DNA of 64,000 bases, from NCBI GenBank assembly GCA_023418475.1, contig JAEZZO010000033.1:62001-126000 (forward strand). Reading direction: 5' to 3'. The number at the start of each line of letters is the position of its first letter. Position 1 is the stretch's first letter. Both the position numbers and the translations under genes were made by a program. The DNA is from Bacillota bacterium (GTDB lineage: Bacteria > Bacillota > Clostridia > Lachnospirales > Lachnospiraceae). Of the stretch, positions 42,577 through 50,790 are shown piece after piece. A model generated the notes under the pieces. The model searched no databases. It was not told where the DNA came from and saw only the letters and a list, made by a program, of their open reading frames with translations.

Positions 42577-44100
42577 TTGAACTTGAAAGATATGAGCCTG
42601 AGGCAGAAGCTGGGCCAGATGCTGGTGACCGGTTTGCCGGGCGGTGAGATAACGAAAGAATGGATTGAATTAGTGGATCATTACAAAATCGGTAATGTGA
42701 TTCTTTTTAAATATAATCAATTAGAGCAGGCACAGCTGAGTAAGCTATGTAGCGATTTAACGAAGGTAGCGATAGAAAAAACAGGTATCTTGCCTTTTAT
42801 TACATCGGACGAAGAGGGAGGAGTAGTTTCCCGTTTGCCCTTTGATATGGCACCGATGCCTTCAGCCATGGCACAGGCTTCCCTTGAAGATACGGTCCGG
42901 ATCAGTCAGGCAGCGCAACTGGCCGGACGGGAGCTGCTTAGTGTCGGCATTAACTTCAATCTTGCACCAGTGTTAGATATTAATAATAATCCGGACAATC
43001 CGGTAATTGGTGTACGCAGTTATGGTGTCAATGCGAAAGAGGTATGCAGTTATGCAATGGCAGCCTGTGAAGGCTATGCCAGGGCAGGAATACTTACCGT
43101 AGGAAAACATTTTCCGGGACACGGAGATACGGTCACTGACTCCCACATGGCATTGCCTGTTATTTTGAAAAGCCTTAAAGAGCTGGAAGAGCTGGAGTTA
43201 CTTCCGTTCCGTGAAGCAATCAAACAGGGGATACCGGCCATCACAATCGCCCATATTCTATTCCCTTCCCTGGAAACAGAGGGTGTTCCGGCTACTATGT
43301 CATATAAGATAATTACGGAGCTGCTGCGTGAAAAACTGGGTTTTCGCGGATTAGTGATATCGGACTGCATGGAGATGAATGCGATCAAGGAAACCTGCGG
43401 TATTCCAAAAGGTGCTGTGGAGGCTGTGAAGGCCGGTATGGATTTGATCTTTATATCCAGGGATCATTCGGAGGTTATCCGCACCATGGAAGCACTGGAA
43501 CAGGCAGTTTTGACAGGATATCTTTCCTTGGAACGCATAGACGATGCCGTCGGCAGAATTCTTAGCTATAAAGAGAAATACATTCACCAGTCACCTCCTC
43601 TGACGCAAGTAGAGCTTGCTGATATACAAAGCTTTGCGGACCACTTTGCAGAGGATGCAATCGCAGCAAGTATATCCGGTAACAGAAAGACATTTGATCT
43701 GGGAAGTAATCCGCTGTTTTTGTCTCCTCTTCGCAGCCAGGTAACAATGGCGGCTAATCTGATCCATGGAGATTACAGCTTTGCCGAAGGGATGCAAAAG
43801 CGTTTTGGAGGACGGGGTATTGTAATCGATATTAATCCTTCACAGGAAGAGACTGACATTATTCTAAACGAATTGTCCGGATATAGCAGTATAGTAATCG
43901 GAACGGTCAATGGTAACAGTCATCCGGACCAGCTGAAGCTGGTGCAGAGGCTTCGCGCATCAGGAATACCCTTTGCCCTGGTAGCACTGCGCAATCCCTT
44001 TGAGCTTAAGGATTGTCCGCCGGATTGTTTTTCCTTTGCACTATATGAATATTCACCGCGTATGGTGGAGATTGGTATGCACTTTTTTACCCAGGCATAG
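42577..44100 (+). CDS. nagZ: Beta-N-acetylhexosaminidase (GH3 NagZ type)
   Basis: A 507-residue GH3 enzyme that removes non-reducing GlcNAc from muropeptide sugars. The NagZ-specific loop KHFPGHGDTVTDSH supplies the catalytic Asp/His dyad, and the nucleophile Asp is in GLVISDCMEMNA. A second domain of about 150 residues follows the barrel. There is no signal peptide, unlike the exported Bacillus enzyme, so it should act in the cytoplasm on imported GlcNAc-MurNAc or GlcNAc-anhydroMurNAc. It starts at TTG with GGGAGG upstream, 21 bases after anmK. Confidence 0.93.
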   Translation: MNLKDMSLRQKLGQMLVTGLPGGEITKEWIELVDHYKIGNVILFKYNQLEQAQLSKLCSDLTKVAIEKTGILPFITSDEEGGVVSRLPFDMAPMPSAMAQASLEDTVRISQAAQLAGRELLSVGINFNLAPVLDINNNPDNPVIGVRSYGVNAKEVCSYAMAACEGYARAGILTVGKHFPGHGDTVTDSHMALPVILKSLKELEELELLPFREAIKQGIPAITIAHILFPSLETEGVPATMSYKIITELLREKLGFRGLVISDCMEMNAIKETCGIPKGAVEAVKAGMDLIFISRDHSEVIRTMEALEQAVLTGYLSLERIDDAVGRILSYKEKYIHQSPPLTQVELADIQSFADHFAEDAIAASISGNRKTFDLGSNPLFLSPLRSQVTMAANLIHGDYSFAEGMQKRFGGRGIVIDINPSQEETDIILNELSGYSSIVIGTVNGNSHPDQLKLVQRLRASGIPFALVALRNPFELKDCPPDCFSFALYEYSPRMVEIGMHFFTQA

Positions 44101-44113
44101 GAAGGAGCAGCAT

Positions 44114-45184
44114 ATGACTCAAATATCCTTTTTGGAAACGGATAAGCTGATAGAACAATATCATCAGAAAGAATATTTTCCGGATGCTTCCTACGCAATT
44201 TTTAGTACGGACAAAATTCTGCACCAGGGAGTCTGCGGCAGAGCAGCATCGGATACTTGGTTTGATTTGGCATCTCTTACGAAGCTTTATACCTCTACTG
44301 CTGTACTGAAACTGATCAATCAGGGAGATGTGACACTCAAAGACAGTCCCGCAGACAGGCTGCCAATCAGAAAGGAATATCTTGCCCTATATGAGCTTCT
44401 GAAGCCTGTCACTATTGAGGAGTTATTAACGCATACTTCCGGGCTTCTGCCATGGTTTCCGTTTTATACACAGAAAAAGGATTTTTATCCGGTGCTGGAA
44501 GATCTTCTGATTCGGGAGCCTAGGCTGGAAGGTATGAATTACAGTGATATCAACTTTATTTTACTGGGTAAAATAATAGAACAATGTTTAAACTGTAATT
44601 TACCGGAGGCATTATCGAAGCTGGGACTTAGTATGCCGGAGGGACCAGCCTATTTTCCGGCCGGCGATCCCCTTCAAAGGAGACTGCTGGAAGAAGATAA
44701 AATTGCGATATCCTCCTATGGTAATGGTATAGAAGAGAAAATGTGCGCTGATAGAAGCTTATCCTTTGCTGCGTTTCGAAGTTCTTCCATACCGGTAATT
44801 GGACAGCCTAATGACGGTAATTGCTGGTATTATTTTCGTGGTATCAGCGGACATGCCGGTTTATTCGCCCCTGTTTCGGCACTAGTGAAGCTTGGACAGC
44901 TTTATCTGTCAAGTAATGATCCCCTGTTGAAAGAAGCAATGGAAGATAGAGGGATGGGGCGTGGTCTGGGGTTTGAAGTAGATGAGAAATATCCAATGGG
45001 CTGCGGACATACCGGTTTTACTGGCACCAGCCTGTGGCTTTCTCCGCAAAATGGAGTGGGAGCGGCAATGCTTACAAACCGGTTGGCTTATGAGGGCGGG
45101 CAACAGGCGAAGGACCTGAGTATATTCCGGAAGGAATTCCATAGAAGTGTACTGAAAGATCTGAACTTAAAATCTGACATATAG
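44114..45184 (+). CDS. Serine hydrolase of the beta-lactamase (class C-like) family
   Basis: A 356-residue protein of the serine beta-lactamase-like superfamily. The active-site S-x-x-K is SLTK (in FDLASLTKLYTSTAV), the second motif Y-x-N appears as YSD (MNYSDINF), and the third K-T-G is HTG (CGHTGFTGTS). No signal peptide, so it is unlikely to be a resistance beta-lactamase; a peptidase or amidase acting on muropeptide stems, or an esterase, fits the recycling operon better (inference). Start: AAGGAG precedes the ATG at 44114; frames further upstream lie in nagZ. Confidence 0.83.
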   Translation: MTQISFLETDKLIEQYHQKEYFPDASYAIFSTDKILHQGVCGRAASDTWFDLASLTKLYTSTAVLKLINQGDVTLKDSPADRLPIRKEYLALYELLKPVTIEELLTHTSGLLPWFPFYTQKKDFYPVLEDLLIREPRLEGMNYSDINFILLGKIIEQCLNCNLPEALSKLGLSMPEGPAYFPAGDPLQRRLLEEDKIAISSYGNGIEEKMCADRSLSFAAFRSSSIPVIGQPNDGNCWYYFRGISGHAGLFAPVSALVKLGQLYLSSNDPLLKEAMEDRGMGRGLGFEVDEKYPMGCGHTGFTGTSLWLSPQNGVGAAMLTNRLAYEGGQQAKDLSIFRKEFHRSVLKDLNLKSDI

Positions 45185-45286
45185 GATTGGAGCGTCGAGA
45201 GCCTAAAAATGAATGCCGGATGAATATTATGCACTCGTATTCATCTGCATAATCTGGATCAGGCTTTTGACAATCGAATCCATATA

Positions 45287-45434
45287 GGTAATTGCGAAAC
45301 CCAAGAATTATATTAATTGTATACACAGAAAGCACATGTTCTGGAGCGGAAGTTAAGCAGAAGGAACGTTGGAGCGGAGGAATATGTGCTTTCTGTGTAT
45401 ACAATTTGAACAACTATATAGTTTCGCAATTACC
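45287..45434. mobile_element. MITE-like element, long copy B
   Basis: A 148-bp element with perfect 14-bp terminal inverted repeats GGTAATTGCGAAAC (45287-45300) and GTTTCGCAATTACC (45421-45434), flanked by TA on both sides. A perfect 23-bp inner inverted repeat (45315-45337 with 45374-45396) contains ACACAGAAAG as in copy A. The loop is rich in GGAGCGG. It is the best-preserved copy and lies between the hydrolase and acetyltransferase genes. Confidence 0.82.
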
Positions 45435-45469
45435 TAAAATTCACTACAATATAAAAGGAGGAGTTTGTT

Positions 45470-45961
45470 ATGTCTGATATGCTGGTTAATTTACTTAATC
45501 TTCCTGATACAACACAGCTTGAGGCTTCTTTAAAGGAAAAAGGGATTCAAATCGTTCGTCCGATACCGCCTGATAAGCATAGAATTCTGGAATGGGTGCG
45601 GGAAAATTCTTATGCCAGTGCTGCATCGGAGTGCGATGTCTGTTTTTCCCATACACCGGTTTCTTGTTATATAGCTTTGCAGGGCAGTAAAATTCTGGGC
45701 TATGCCTGCTATAATGCGACGGCACCCAATTTTTTTGGCCCTACAATGGTCCTTTCCTCCTACCAGGGGGGAGGTATCGGAAAAATGCTCCTGCTTAAAA
45801 GTCTGGAAGCACTCAGGGAACAGGGATTTGCATATGGTATTATAGGTGGTGTCGGTCCTGTCGAGTACTATCAAAAATGCGTCGGTGCGATCGTAATTCC
45901 GGATTCTACACCTGGGATTTACTGTAATTTTATCGGCGGTATGAAGAAAACGTCAGAGTAA
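45470..45961 (+). CDS. GNAT-family N-acetyltransferase
   Basis: A 163-residue GNAT acetyltransferase. The acetyl-CoA loop is in VLSSYQGGGIGKMLLLKSL, followed by the C-terminal GPVEYYQKCVGAIVI arm. Substrate unknown. It follows the recycling operon and could modify an amino sugar or a muropeptide, but a repeat element separates it, so membership in the operon is uncertain. AAGGAGG lies before the ATG and a terminator follows. Confidence 0.82.
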   Translation: MSDMLVNLLNLPDTTQLEASLKEKGIQIVRPIPPDKHRILEWVRENSYASAASECDVCFSHTPVSCYIALQGSKILGYACYNATAPNFFGPTMVLSSYQGGGIGKMLLLKSLEALREQGFAYGIIGGVGPVEYYQKCVGAIVIPDSTPGIYCNFIGGMKKTSE

Positions 45962-46028
45962 GCAATATTTTTTAAACTGCACGACTATCGATATCTTATC
46001 GAAAACCAGTAATTTTATATGCGACAAA

Positions 46029-46066
46029 AAGAATCACAGATAGCTTTATTGTGGTTCTTTTTTTAT
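46029..46066 (+). terminator. Terminator after the acetyltransferase gene
   Basis: AGAATCACA pairs with TGTGGTTCT (one G-T) and is followed by a run of seven T. Confidence 0.82.
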
Positions 46067-46465
46067 TACTTAGGAAAGTTCGTCCTATGTAATAAAACCT
46101 CACCGGGAGGATGCGCAGCTTCGCTCGCGGAACAAAAGCTGTGCATTATTGTATATATATTTATATGGCGTAAACCGGGCCTCCCATGATTACCTGCATT
46201 TGGTAATTATGGGAGATTAAAGGTAAGTCCAGAGGAATATATATACACTCATATTTCATGACTGCAAAGTTCAATTTAATAGTAAAAATAACCAATTTTC
46301 CCAAAAGAGAAAAAAATCCTCGAATTTCATTAACAATTATGATATAATAATTATAAATCTCTTTCCTTACTAAGGGTTTTGACAGACAAAATCATTGAAT
46401 ACAATGAATAGTTCTAAGTTATTTTGTGAAAAATTTAATGAAAAATCCTGAAAAATGGAGGCATT
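46067..46465 (+). other. Structured intergenic region upstream of the cdaA cluster
   Basis: No gene. Hairpins: TAGGA/TCCTA (46071-46087); ATGCGCAGCTT (46111-46121) with AAGCTGTGCAT (46136-46146); and CTCCCATGATTACC (46181-46194) with GGTAATTATGGGAG (46202-46215). CCTCCC (46180-46185) could instead pair with GGGAGG (46105-46110), so two folds compete. The rest is AT-rich up to a promoter at 46379. Confidence 0.5.
46379..46405 (+). promoter_or_regulatory. Possible sigma-A promoter for the cdaA cluster
   Basis: TTGACA (46379-46384) with TACAAT (46400-46405); the 15-bp spacer is shorter than ideal. Next gene starts 60 bp downstream. Confidence 0.45.
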
Positions 46466-46864
46466 ATGTTAAATAACGATAAGATCAGGTTAATGACAAA
46501 GCTGGCTCTTTATGAAAGCAAAGAGGGCAAAGAAGATATACGCTTGAGTAAATACTATAAAACGGATTATGTCAGGTACGAAATCATTAAATCAATTATT
46601 TGTGCAACGCTGGGATATGCTTTAATACTTTTTTTGATCTTTATATATCGCTCTGAATATATCATTGCAAATGCTGTAACCTTGGATTATAAATCAATTG
46701 GAATTTATATATTGGGTGTTTACATTATGATAGTTTCTGCCTACGGACTGGGTACTGCGGTTGCTTATTCGATAAAATACGATAAATCCCGGAAAAAGCT
46801 TGGCCGGTATTATAAATTATTACAGCGTCTCAGTAAGATTTATAACGAAGAAACACCGGAATAG
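46466..46864 (+). CDS. Small membrane protein, unknown function
   Basis: A 132-residue protein I do not recognise by family name. A charged N-terminal third (about 1-40) is followed by two hydrophobic helices (about 43-62 and 76-100) and a basic C-terminal tail ending RLSKIYNEETPE, predicting both ends in the cytoplasm. It is followed 22 bases later by a larger membrane protein and then cdaA, so a role in the cell envelope or c-di-AMP module is possible. AAATGGAGG precedes the start. Confidence 0.65.
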   Translation: MLNNDKIRLMTKLALYESKEGKEDIRLSKYYKTDYVRYEIIKSIICATLGYALILFLIFIYRSEYIIANAVTLDYKSIGIYILGVYIMIVSAYGLGTAVAYSIKYDKSRKKLGRYYKLLQRLSKIYNEETPE

Positions 46865-46885
46865 TGGAGTAGGAGGAAATACATT

Positions 46886-47944
46886 ATGATGCCATTACTG
46901 GTATTTAGGGAACGGGTGAAAAATTTCTATCAGAGAAACGATATTTATCTGATACCTGTTGTTAAGTTTTTATTTGCATTTATAGCATTTGCGGAAATTA
47001 ATAGAGAGATCGGCTATGACCCGAGATTACGTTCCATTCCGATCGTGCTGGTCTTGTCTTTACTGAGTGCATTTACACCGTCAGCTATCATGGTACTGCT
47101 TGCGTCGGCTTTTGCGGTTATGCATGTTTATTTTGCATCCCCATTCCTATCTGCGATTATCATAACGTTATTGCTGATTATCTATTTCCTTTTTGCAAGA
47201 TTCACGCCTCGGCTTGGTTATGTTCTGCTTGCCATTCCGGTATTATATTTTCTGAAAATACCTTTTGTAATTCCGATTTTACTTGGAATTATGTATACAC
47301 CGATAGCAATAATACCGACGGCTTGCGGCGTGCTTATTTACTATATTTTTCAGGTAATTAAGACAGCAGTTACGATGCAGGATAATAAATCGGTCGAAGA
47401 TATCCTGAAATTGTATACAACGTTTGTGGATAACTTAATAGGTAACAAACAGATGATTGTAACGATTTTCATCTTTATCTTTATTTTGATTGTCGTTTAC
47501 TATGTCAGAAGATTGAAATTTGACTATGCATTTGAAATCGCAATTGCAACGGGAGCATTGGCCGGTGTTTTAGCTTTCCTGATCAGTGATGTAATTTTTG
47601 ATCAGTCAGAACAAATTTTTACGATGATTTTGGGTATGATTGTATCAGCGGCTATTGTATATATCATCCATTTTTTCAAGCTGACGCTTGATTATTCGGG
47701 TGTAGAGCACGTGCAATTTGAAGATGAGGTTTATTATTATTATATAAAAGCAGTACCGAAAGTAACGGTAACAACACCGCAGATGAAAGTAAAGCATATA
47801 AACGTTAAAAAAACGGAAGATACGAATATAAGGCATTCAATACAGAAGGATAATTCTGATTTGGATGAGGAAGAGGACCTGGAAGAGGAACTTAAAAAAT
47901 CGGATGAAAATGGTTTTCAAAGGAAGGATATCAGAAATCATTAG
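46886..47944 (+). CDS. Polytopic membrane protein with acidic cytoplasmic tail, unknown function
   Basis: A 352-residue protein with about eight hydrophobic segments (residues 20-275) and a soluble C-terminal tail of about 75 residues ending in an acidic/basic stretch (DLDEEEDLEEELKK). The conserved-looking YSGVEHVQFEDEVYYYYIKAVPK joins the last helix to the tail. I cannot assign a function. It lies between a small membrane protein and cdaA; an 86-bp two-hairpin repeat separates it from cdaA. Start: two adjacent ATG codons (46886, 46889) after GTAGGAGG; either is possible. Confidence 0.68.
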   Translation: MMPLLVFRERVKNFYQRNDIYLIPVVKFLFAFIAFAEINREIGYDPRLRSIPIVLVLSLLSAFTPSAIMVLLASAFAVMHVYFASPFLSAIIITLLLIIYFLFARFTPRLGYVLLAIPVLYFLKIPFVIPILLGIMYTPIAIIPTACGVLIYYIFQVIKTAVTMQDNKSVEDILKLYTTFVDNLIGNKQMIVTIFIFIFILIVVYYVRRLKFDYAFEIAIATGALAGVLAFLISDVIFDQSEQIFTMILGMIVSAAIVYIIHFFKLTLDYSGVEHVQFEDEVYYYYIKAVPKVTVTTPQMKVKHINVKKTEDTNIRHSIQKDNSDLDEEEDLEEELKKSDENGFQRKDIRNH

Positions 47945-47955
47945 GATGGAAGAGA

Positions 47956-48041
47956 AGTTTGAAAGAAAGTCACTTTCAAATTATTTATGAAACCTGTTCA
48001 CTTTTTGAGCAGTTCACCAAAAAGTGAAAGGCACGGGTATA
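47956..48041 (+). repeat. 86-bp two-hairpin dispersed repeat, copy 2
   Basis: Same element as 7054-7139 in opposite orientation: hairpin AGTTTGAAAG/CTTTCAAATT, then CACTTTTTGA/CCAAAAAGTG, ending GGGTATA. It lies in the 179-bp gap upstream of cdaA, in the same orientation to its downstream gene as copy 1. An 11-codon ATG frame (48047-48082) follows directly. Confidence 0.8.
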
Positions 48042-48123
48042 AGTTTATGAGTAAACCTGTTTGCACCGGAGAATGCAGTTGACCTTAAGATATATTTAAG
48101 CAAGGCGGTAAGGGAGAAAGCAT

Positions 48124-49002
48124 ATGGAAATTATCAAAAATTTAGTGAGACAATATTTTATGTGGGTATCTCTTCCAAAGAGAATAGACGCTACGGATAT
48201 TATAGAAATATGTATCCTGGCATTCTTAATCTATCATGTGGTAAAATGGGTTAAAACAACAAGGGCCTGGAATTTAGTAAAAGGTCTCGTTGTTGTTATG
48301 ATATTTTGGCTGTTATCAGTTTTATTTGATTTGAATGTCATTAAATGGATTATAAAAAACACGATTAATGTTGGAATTATTGCAATTGTTATTATATTTC
48401 AGCCGGAATTTCGAAAAGCGTTGGACCAGCTGGGACGCAAGAATCTTGTCAAGTCGTTTATAACCTTTGATGATACAAAGGATAATGAGAAGTTTTCAGA
48501 TCATACACTGAACCAGATTGTGCGTGCAACATTTGAGCTTGCACGAGCCAAAACAGGTGCACTCATTGTTTTAGAGGAGGATATATCACTGTCTGATTTT
48601 GAAAGTACCGGTATTTATATAGACAGTCTGGTCAGCAGTGAATTGCTGATTAACATATTTGAACATAACACTCCGTTACATGATGGTGCAGTAATCATTC
48701 GTGGAAATAGAATAATGGCTGCTACCTGTTATCTACCTTTATCGGATAACATGCAGCTTAGTAAGGACCTGGGAACCAGGCACCGGGCAGGTATCGGTAT
48801 CAGTGAGGTGTCAGATAGCTTAACTGTTATTGTATCGGAGGAAACAGGTAAGGTTTCCATAGCAAAGGGAGGAAAATTAATTCGTAACGTTGATGGAGAT
48901 TATTTGAGATCTAAATTAGCGGATGCACAGAAAAAAACAAATGAAGGGAAAAAACTTAAATTTTGGAAGGGAAGAATAAAGAATGAAAGAGAAGTTGACT
49001 AG
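48124..49002 (+). CDS. cdaA: Diadenylate cyclase CdaA
   Basis: A 292-residue membrane-bound diadenylate cyclase that makes c-di-AMP from two ATP. Three N-terminal helices (about 25-95) precede a DisA_N catalytic domain with the metal/nucleotide motifs DGA (187-189) and RHR (219-221). Its length and layout match CdaA of Firmicutes. It overlaps the cdaR gene by 20 bases, the standard arrangement. Product c-di-AMP controls potassium and osmolyte transport and wall homeostasis. GTAAGGGAG precedes the start. Confidence 0.97.
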   Translation: MEIIKNLVRQYFMWVSLPKRIDATDIIEICILAFLIYHVVKWVKTTRAWNLVKGLVVVMIFWLLSVLFDLNVIKWIIKNTINVGIIAIVIIFQPEFRKALDQLGRKNLVKSFITFDDTKDNEKFSDHTLNQIVRATFELARAKTGALIVLEEDISLSDFESTGIYIDSLVSSELLINIFEHNTPLHDGAVIIRGNRIMAATCYLPLSDNMQLSKDLGTRHRAGIGISEVSDSLTVIVSEETGKVSIAKGGKLIRNVDGDYLRSKLADAQKKTNEGKKLKFWKGRIKNEREVD

Positions 49003-50194
49003 AAATATCGGCTTGAAAATTCTATCGATTATTCTTGCTGCCTTTTTGTGGCTTGTTATTACGAATGTAATAGATCCTATATCCACGAAGCCATTTCGTG
49101 ATGTGAAGGTTGAGATATTACATGCAGATGCCATAACATCGCTTGGTCAGATTTATGATATAGAGGAGGGAGAAACGATTGATTTTACTGTTTCTGCAAG
49201 AAGAACAATCAGGGATGATCTGAGTTCCTCGGATTTTGTTGTTACGGCAGATTTATCAAAGCTTTCTGATGTGAATGCGGTTACAATAAAAATAACCTGT
49301 CCCAGATACGGAGACCAGGTTACCGTACTGGACAATAATCAGGTAATGAAAGTGAAGCTGGAAGAACTGGCATCGAAGCATTTTAAAGTAAATGTAAAAC
49401 AGAAGGGGAATCCGGCAGAGGGGTATTATGTATATGAAAAAACAGCAAATACGCTAATTACGGTAAAAGGACCCCGAAGTAAGATCGATAAGATAGCTGA
49501 AATTGTAACCGAAGTTGATGTAACCGATATTGATGGCTCGTTTCGAACGATTGAATCACCGAAGGCACTTGATGCGGAGGGTAAAAGAATAGATGCTTCC
49601 AATTTAAATTTCAGCCAGACGGAGGTACCGGTTTATATTGGAGTATATAGGACAAAAAAGATTGATCTGAATATTGTTATAGCAGGGAAACCAGCGGACG
49701 GGTATATGGTTACGAGTAAGGATTTCGAACCTAAGACGATTGAAGTGGCAGCAAAGGATGAAATTTTAAATAATACGCAAACACTCACAATATCGGAAGA
49801 TGTTAGCGAGGCATTCAAGGATATAAAAAAAGAAGTAAATCTAAAAGAACAGTTAACAGAAGGTTTGATACTGGTGGATGATAACCAGACAGTTGTAGTC
49901 AATATAAAGATTGAAAAAGCAATGAGCAAGGAGATTGTAATTACGCCGGAAGATCTTGATGTCAGAAATAAGCAGGATGCATTGAAACTAGTTTATCTCT
50001 CTGCGGGTCCATTTACCTTAAATATCAAAGGACCCGCCAAGGAGATCATGGATCTGTCGAAGGATGATATAAAGCCATTCATTGACTTATCCAACTGCTC
50101 CGGCGGTACATATGTAGTGGACATTAAAGCAGATTTGAGCAACTATATTACAATGGAAAATATGCCCAGAGTGAATATAAGCTTGATGCAATAA
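48983..50194 (+). CDS. cdaR: CdaA regulator (YbbR-domain protein)
   Basis: A 403-residue membrane-anchored protein: one N-terminal helix (about 8-29, LKILSIILAAFLWLVITNV) and about four extracellular YbbR repeats (such as VKVEILHADAI, KVNVKQKGNPAEGYYV and DLNIVIAGKPADGYMV). In Firmicutes CdaR binds CdaA and tunes its activity. The gene overlaps cdaA. GlmM, often the third gene, is not present here; an HPr gene follows instead. Confidence 0.93.
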   Translation: MKEKLTRNIGLKILSIILAAFLWLVITNVIDPISTKPFRDVKVEILHADAITSLGQIYDIEEGETIDFTVSARRTIRDDLSSSDFVVTADLSKLSDVNAVTIKITCPRYGDQVTVLDNNQVMKVKLEELASKHFKVNVKQKGNPAEGYYVYEKTANTLITVKGPRSKIDKIAEIVTEVDVTDIDGSFRTIESPKALDAEGKRIDASNLNFSQTEVPVYIGVYRTKKIDLNIVIAGKPADGYMVTSKDFEPKTIEVAAKDEILNNTQTLTISEDVSEAFKDIKKEVNLKEQLTEGLILVDDNQTVVVNIKIEKAMSKEIVITPEDLDVRNKQDALKLVYLSAGPFTLNIKGPAKEIMDLSKDDIKPFIDLSNCSGGTYVVDIKADLSNYITMENMPRVNISLMQ

Positions 50195-50223
50195 TTACTT
50201 TGGCCAATGATAGGAGGTATCTT

Positions 50224-50502
50224 ATGATAAGCAAGAAATTAGTAATCAATAATCCTGCAGGATTACACTTGCGTCCGATCAGTGTGTTATGCAACCGGTC
50301 GATCGATTTTCGATCAACCGTAACGATTAAAGTTGGGGACAAAGCGGTAAATGCAAAAAGTGTAATCGGTGTACTTTCTGCCTGTGTTAGGCAGGGGGAC
50401 GAAATAGAACTGGTTTGCGATGGCGCTGATGAAGCGGAAGCAATAGAAGTTTTGAGTAATATGATATTAAGTGGACTGGGTGATGAGTTCATAAAAAAAT
50501 AG
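50224..50502 (+). CDS. ptsH: HPr-family phosphocarrier protein
   Basis: A 92-residue HPr. His15, the residue phosphorylated by enzyme I, is in NPAGLHLRP, and Ser46, the HPr-kinase site for CcpA-dependent catabolite control, is in NAKSVIGVLSA; both fall at the canonical numbers from the ATG at 50224, which has a strong GATAGGAGG. Deviation: LHLRP in place of the usual IHARP/LHARP, and a charged C-terminus. It lies 29 bases after cdaR, so it may be co-transcribed with the c-di-AMP genes. It might be a second, specialised HPr rather than the main ptsH. Confidence 0.85.
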   Translation: MISKKLVINNPAGLHLRPISVLCNRSIDFRSTVTIKVGDKAVNAKSVIGVLSACVRQGDEIELVCDGADEAEAIEVLSNMILSGLGDEFIKK

Positions 50503-50531
50503 TTGCCAATAAAAAGACGTGATGTTATAAT
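50503..50531 (+). promoter_or_regulatory. Sigma-A promoter of leuA
   Basis: TTGCCA (50503-50508), exactly 17 bp, TATAAT (50526-50531), directly after the HPr stop codon. It gives leuA a leader of about 250 bases. Confidence 0.75.
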
Positions 50532-50790
50532 TTAGAACATTATTTAAGAATAGCATGAATGATTTCATCTTCAAATTTCGATAGCTTTATTTTAATAGCT
50601 ATGTAATAAAAGGGAATGAAATTATTAAAGTGTATCTTTAGAAAGGATTTGATTTGTTTGGGACTCGCGTAGATAATACAGTATTGTTCATCATTAAGAT
50701 CTACAGTGTGATTTATCGACTCCATCGTTAGTATGAATAGTCTTGCAGGAGCCTAATGAATAAAAGCATATTAATTTGGAGGAAATAATT
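50532..50790 (+). other. leuA leader region
   Basis: No T-box consensus (no TGGNACCGCGG-type element) was found. A GTAGAT/ATCTAC hairpin lies around 50668-50703 and a seven-codon frame (MNSLAGA) at 50732-50755. No evident terminator precedes the leuA start, so the control mode is unclear. Confidence 0.35.

Noticed and set aside
44114..45184. Annotation as an antibiotic-resistance beta-lactamase.
   Set aside because: No signal peptide, variant second and third motifs and a recycling-operon context argue against it.
50532..50790. A T-box or leucine-rich leader peptide upstream of leuA.
   Set aside because: No T-box consensus; the only short frame has one Leu codon.
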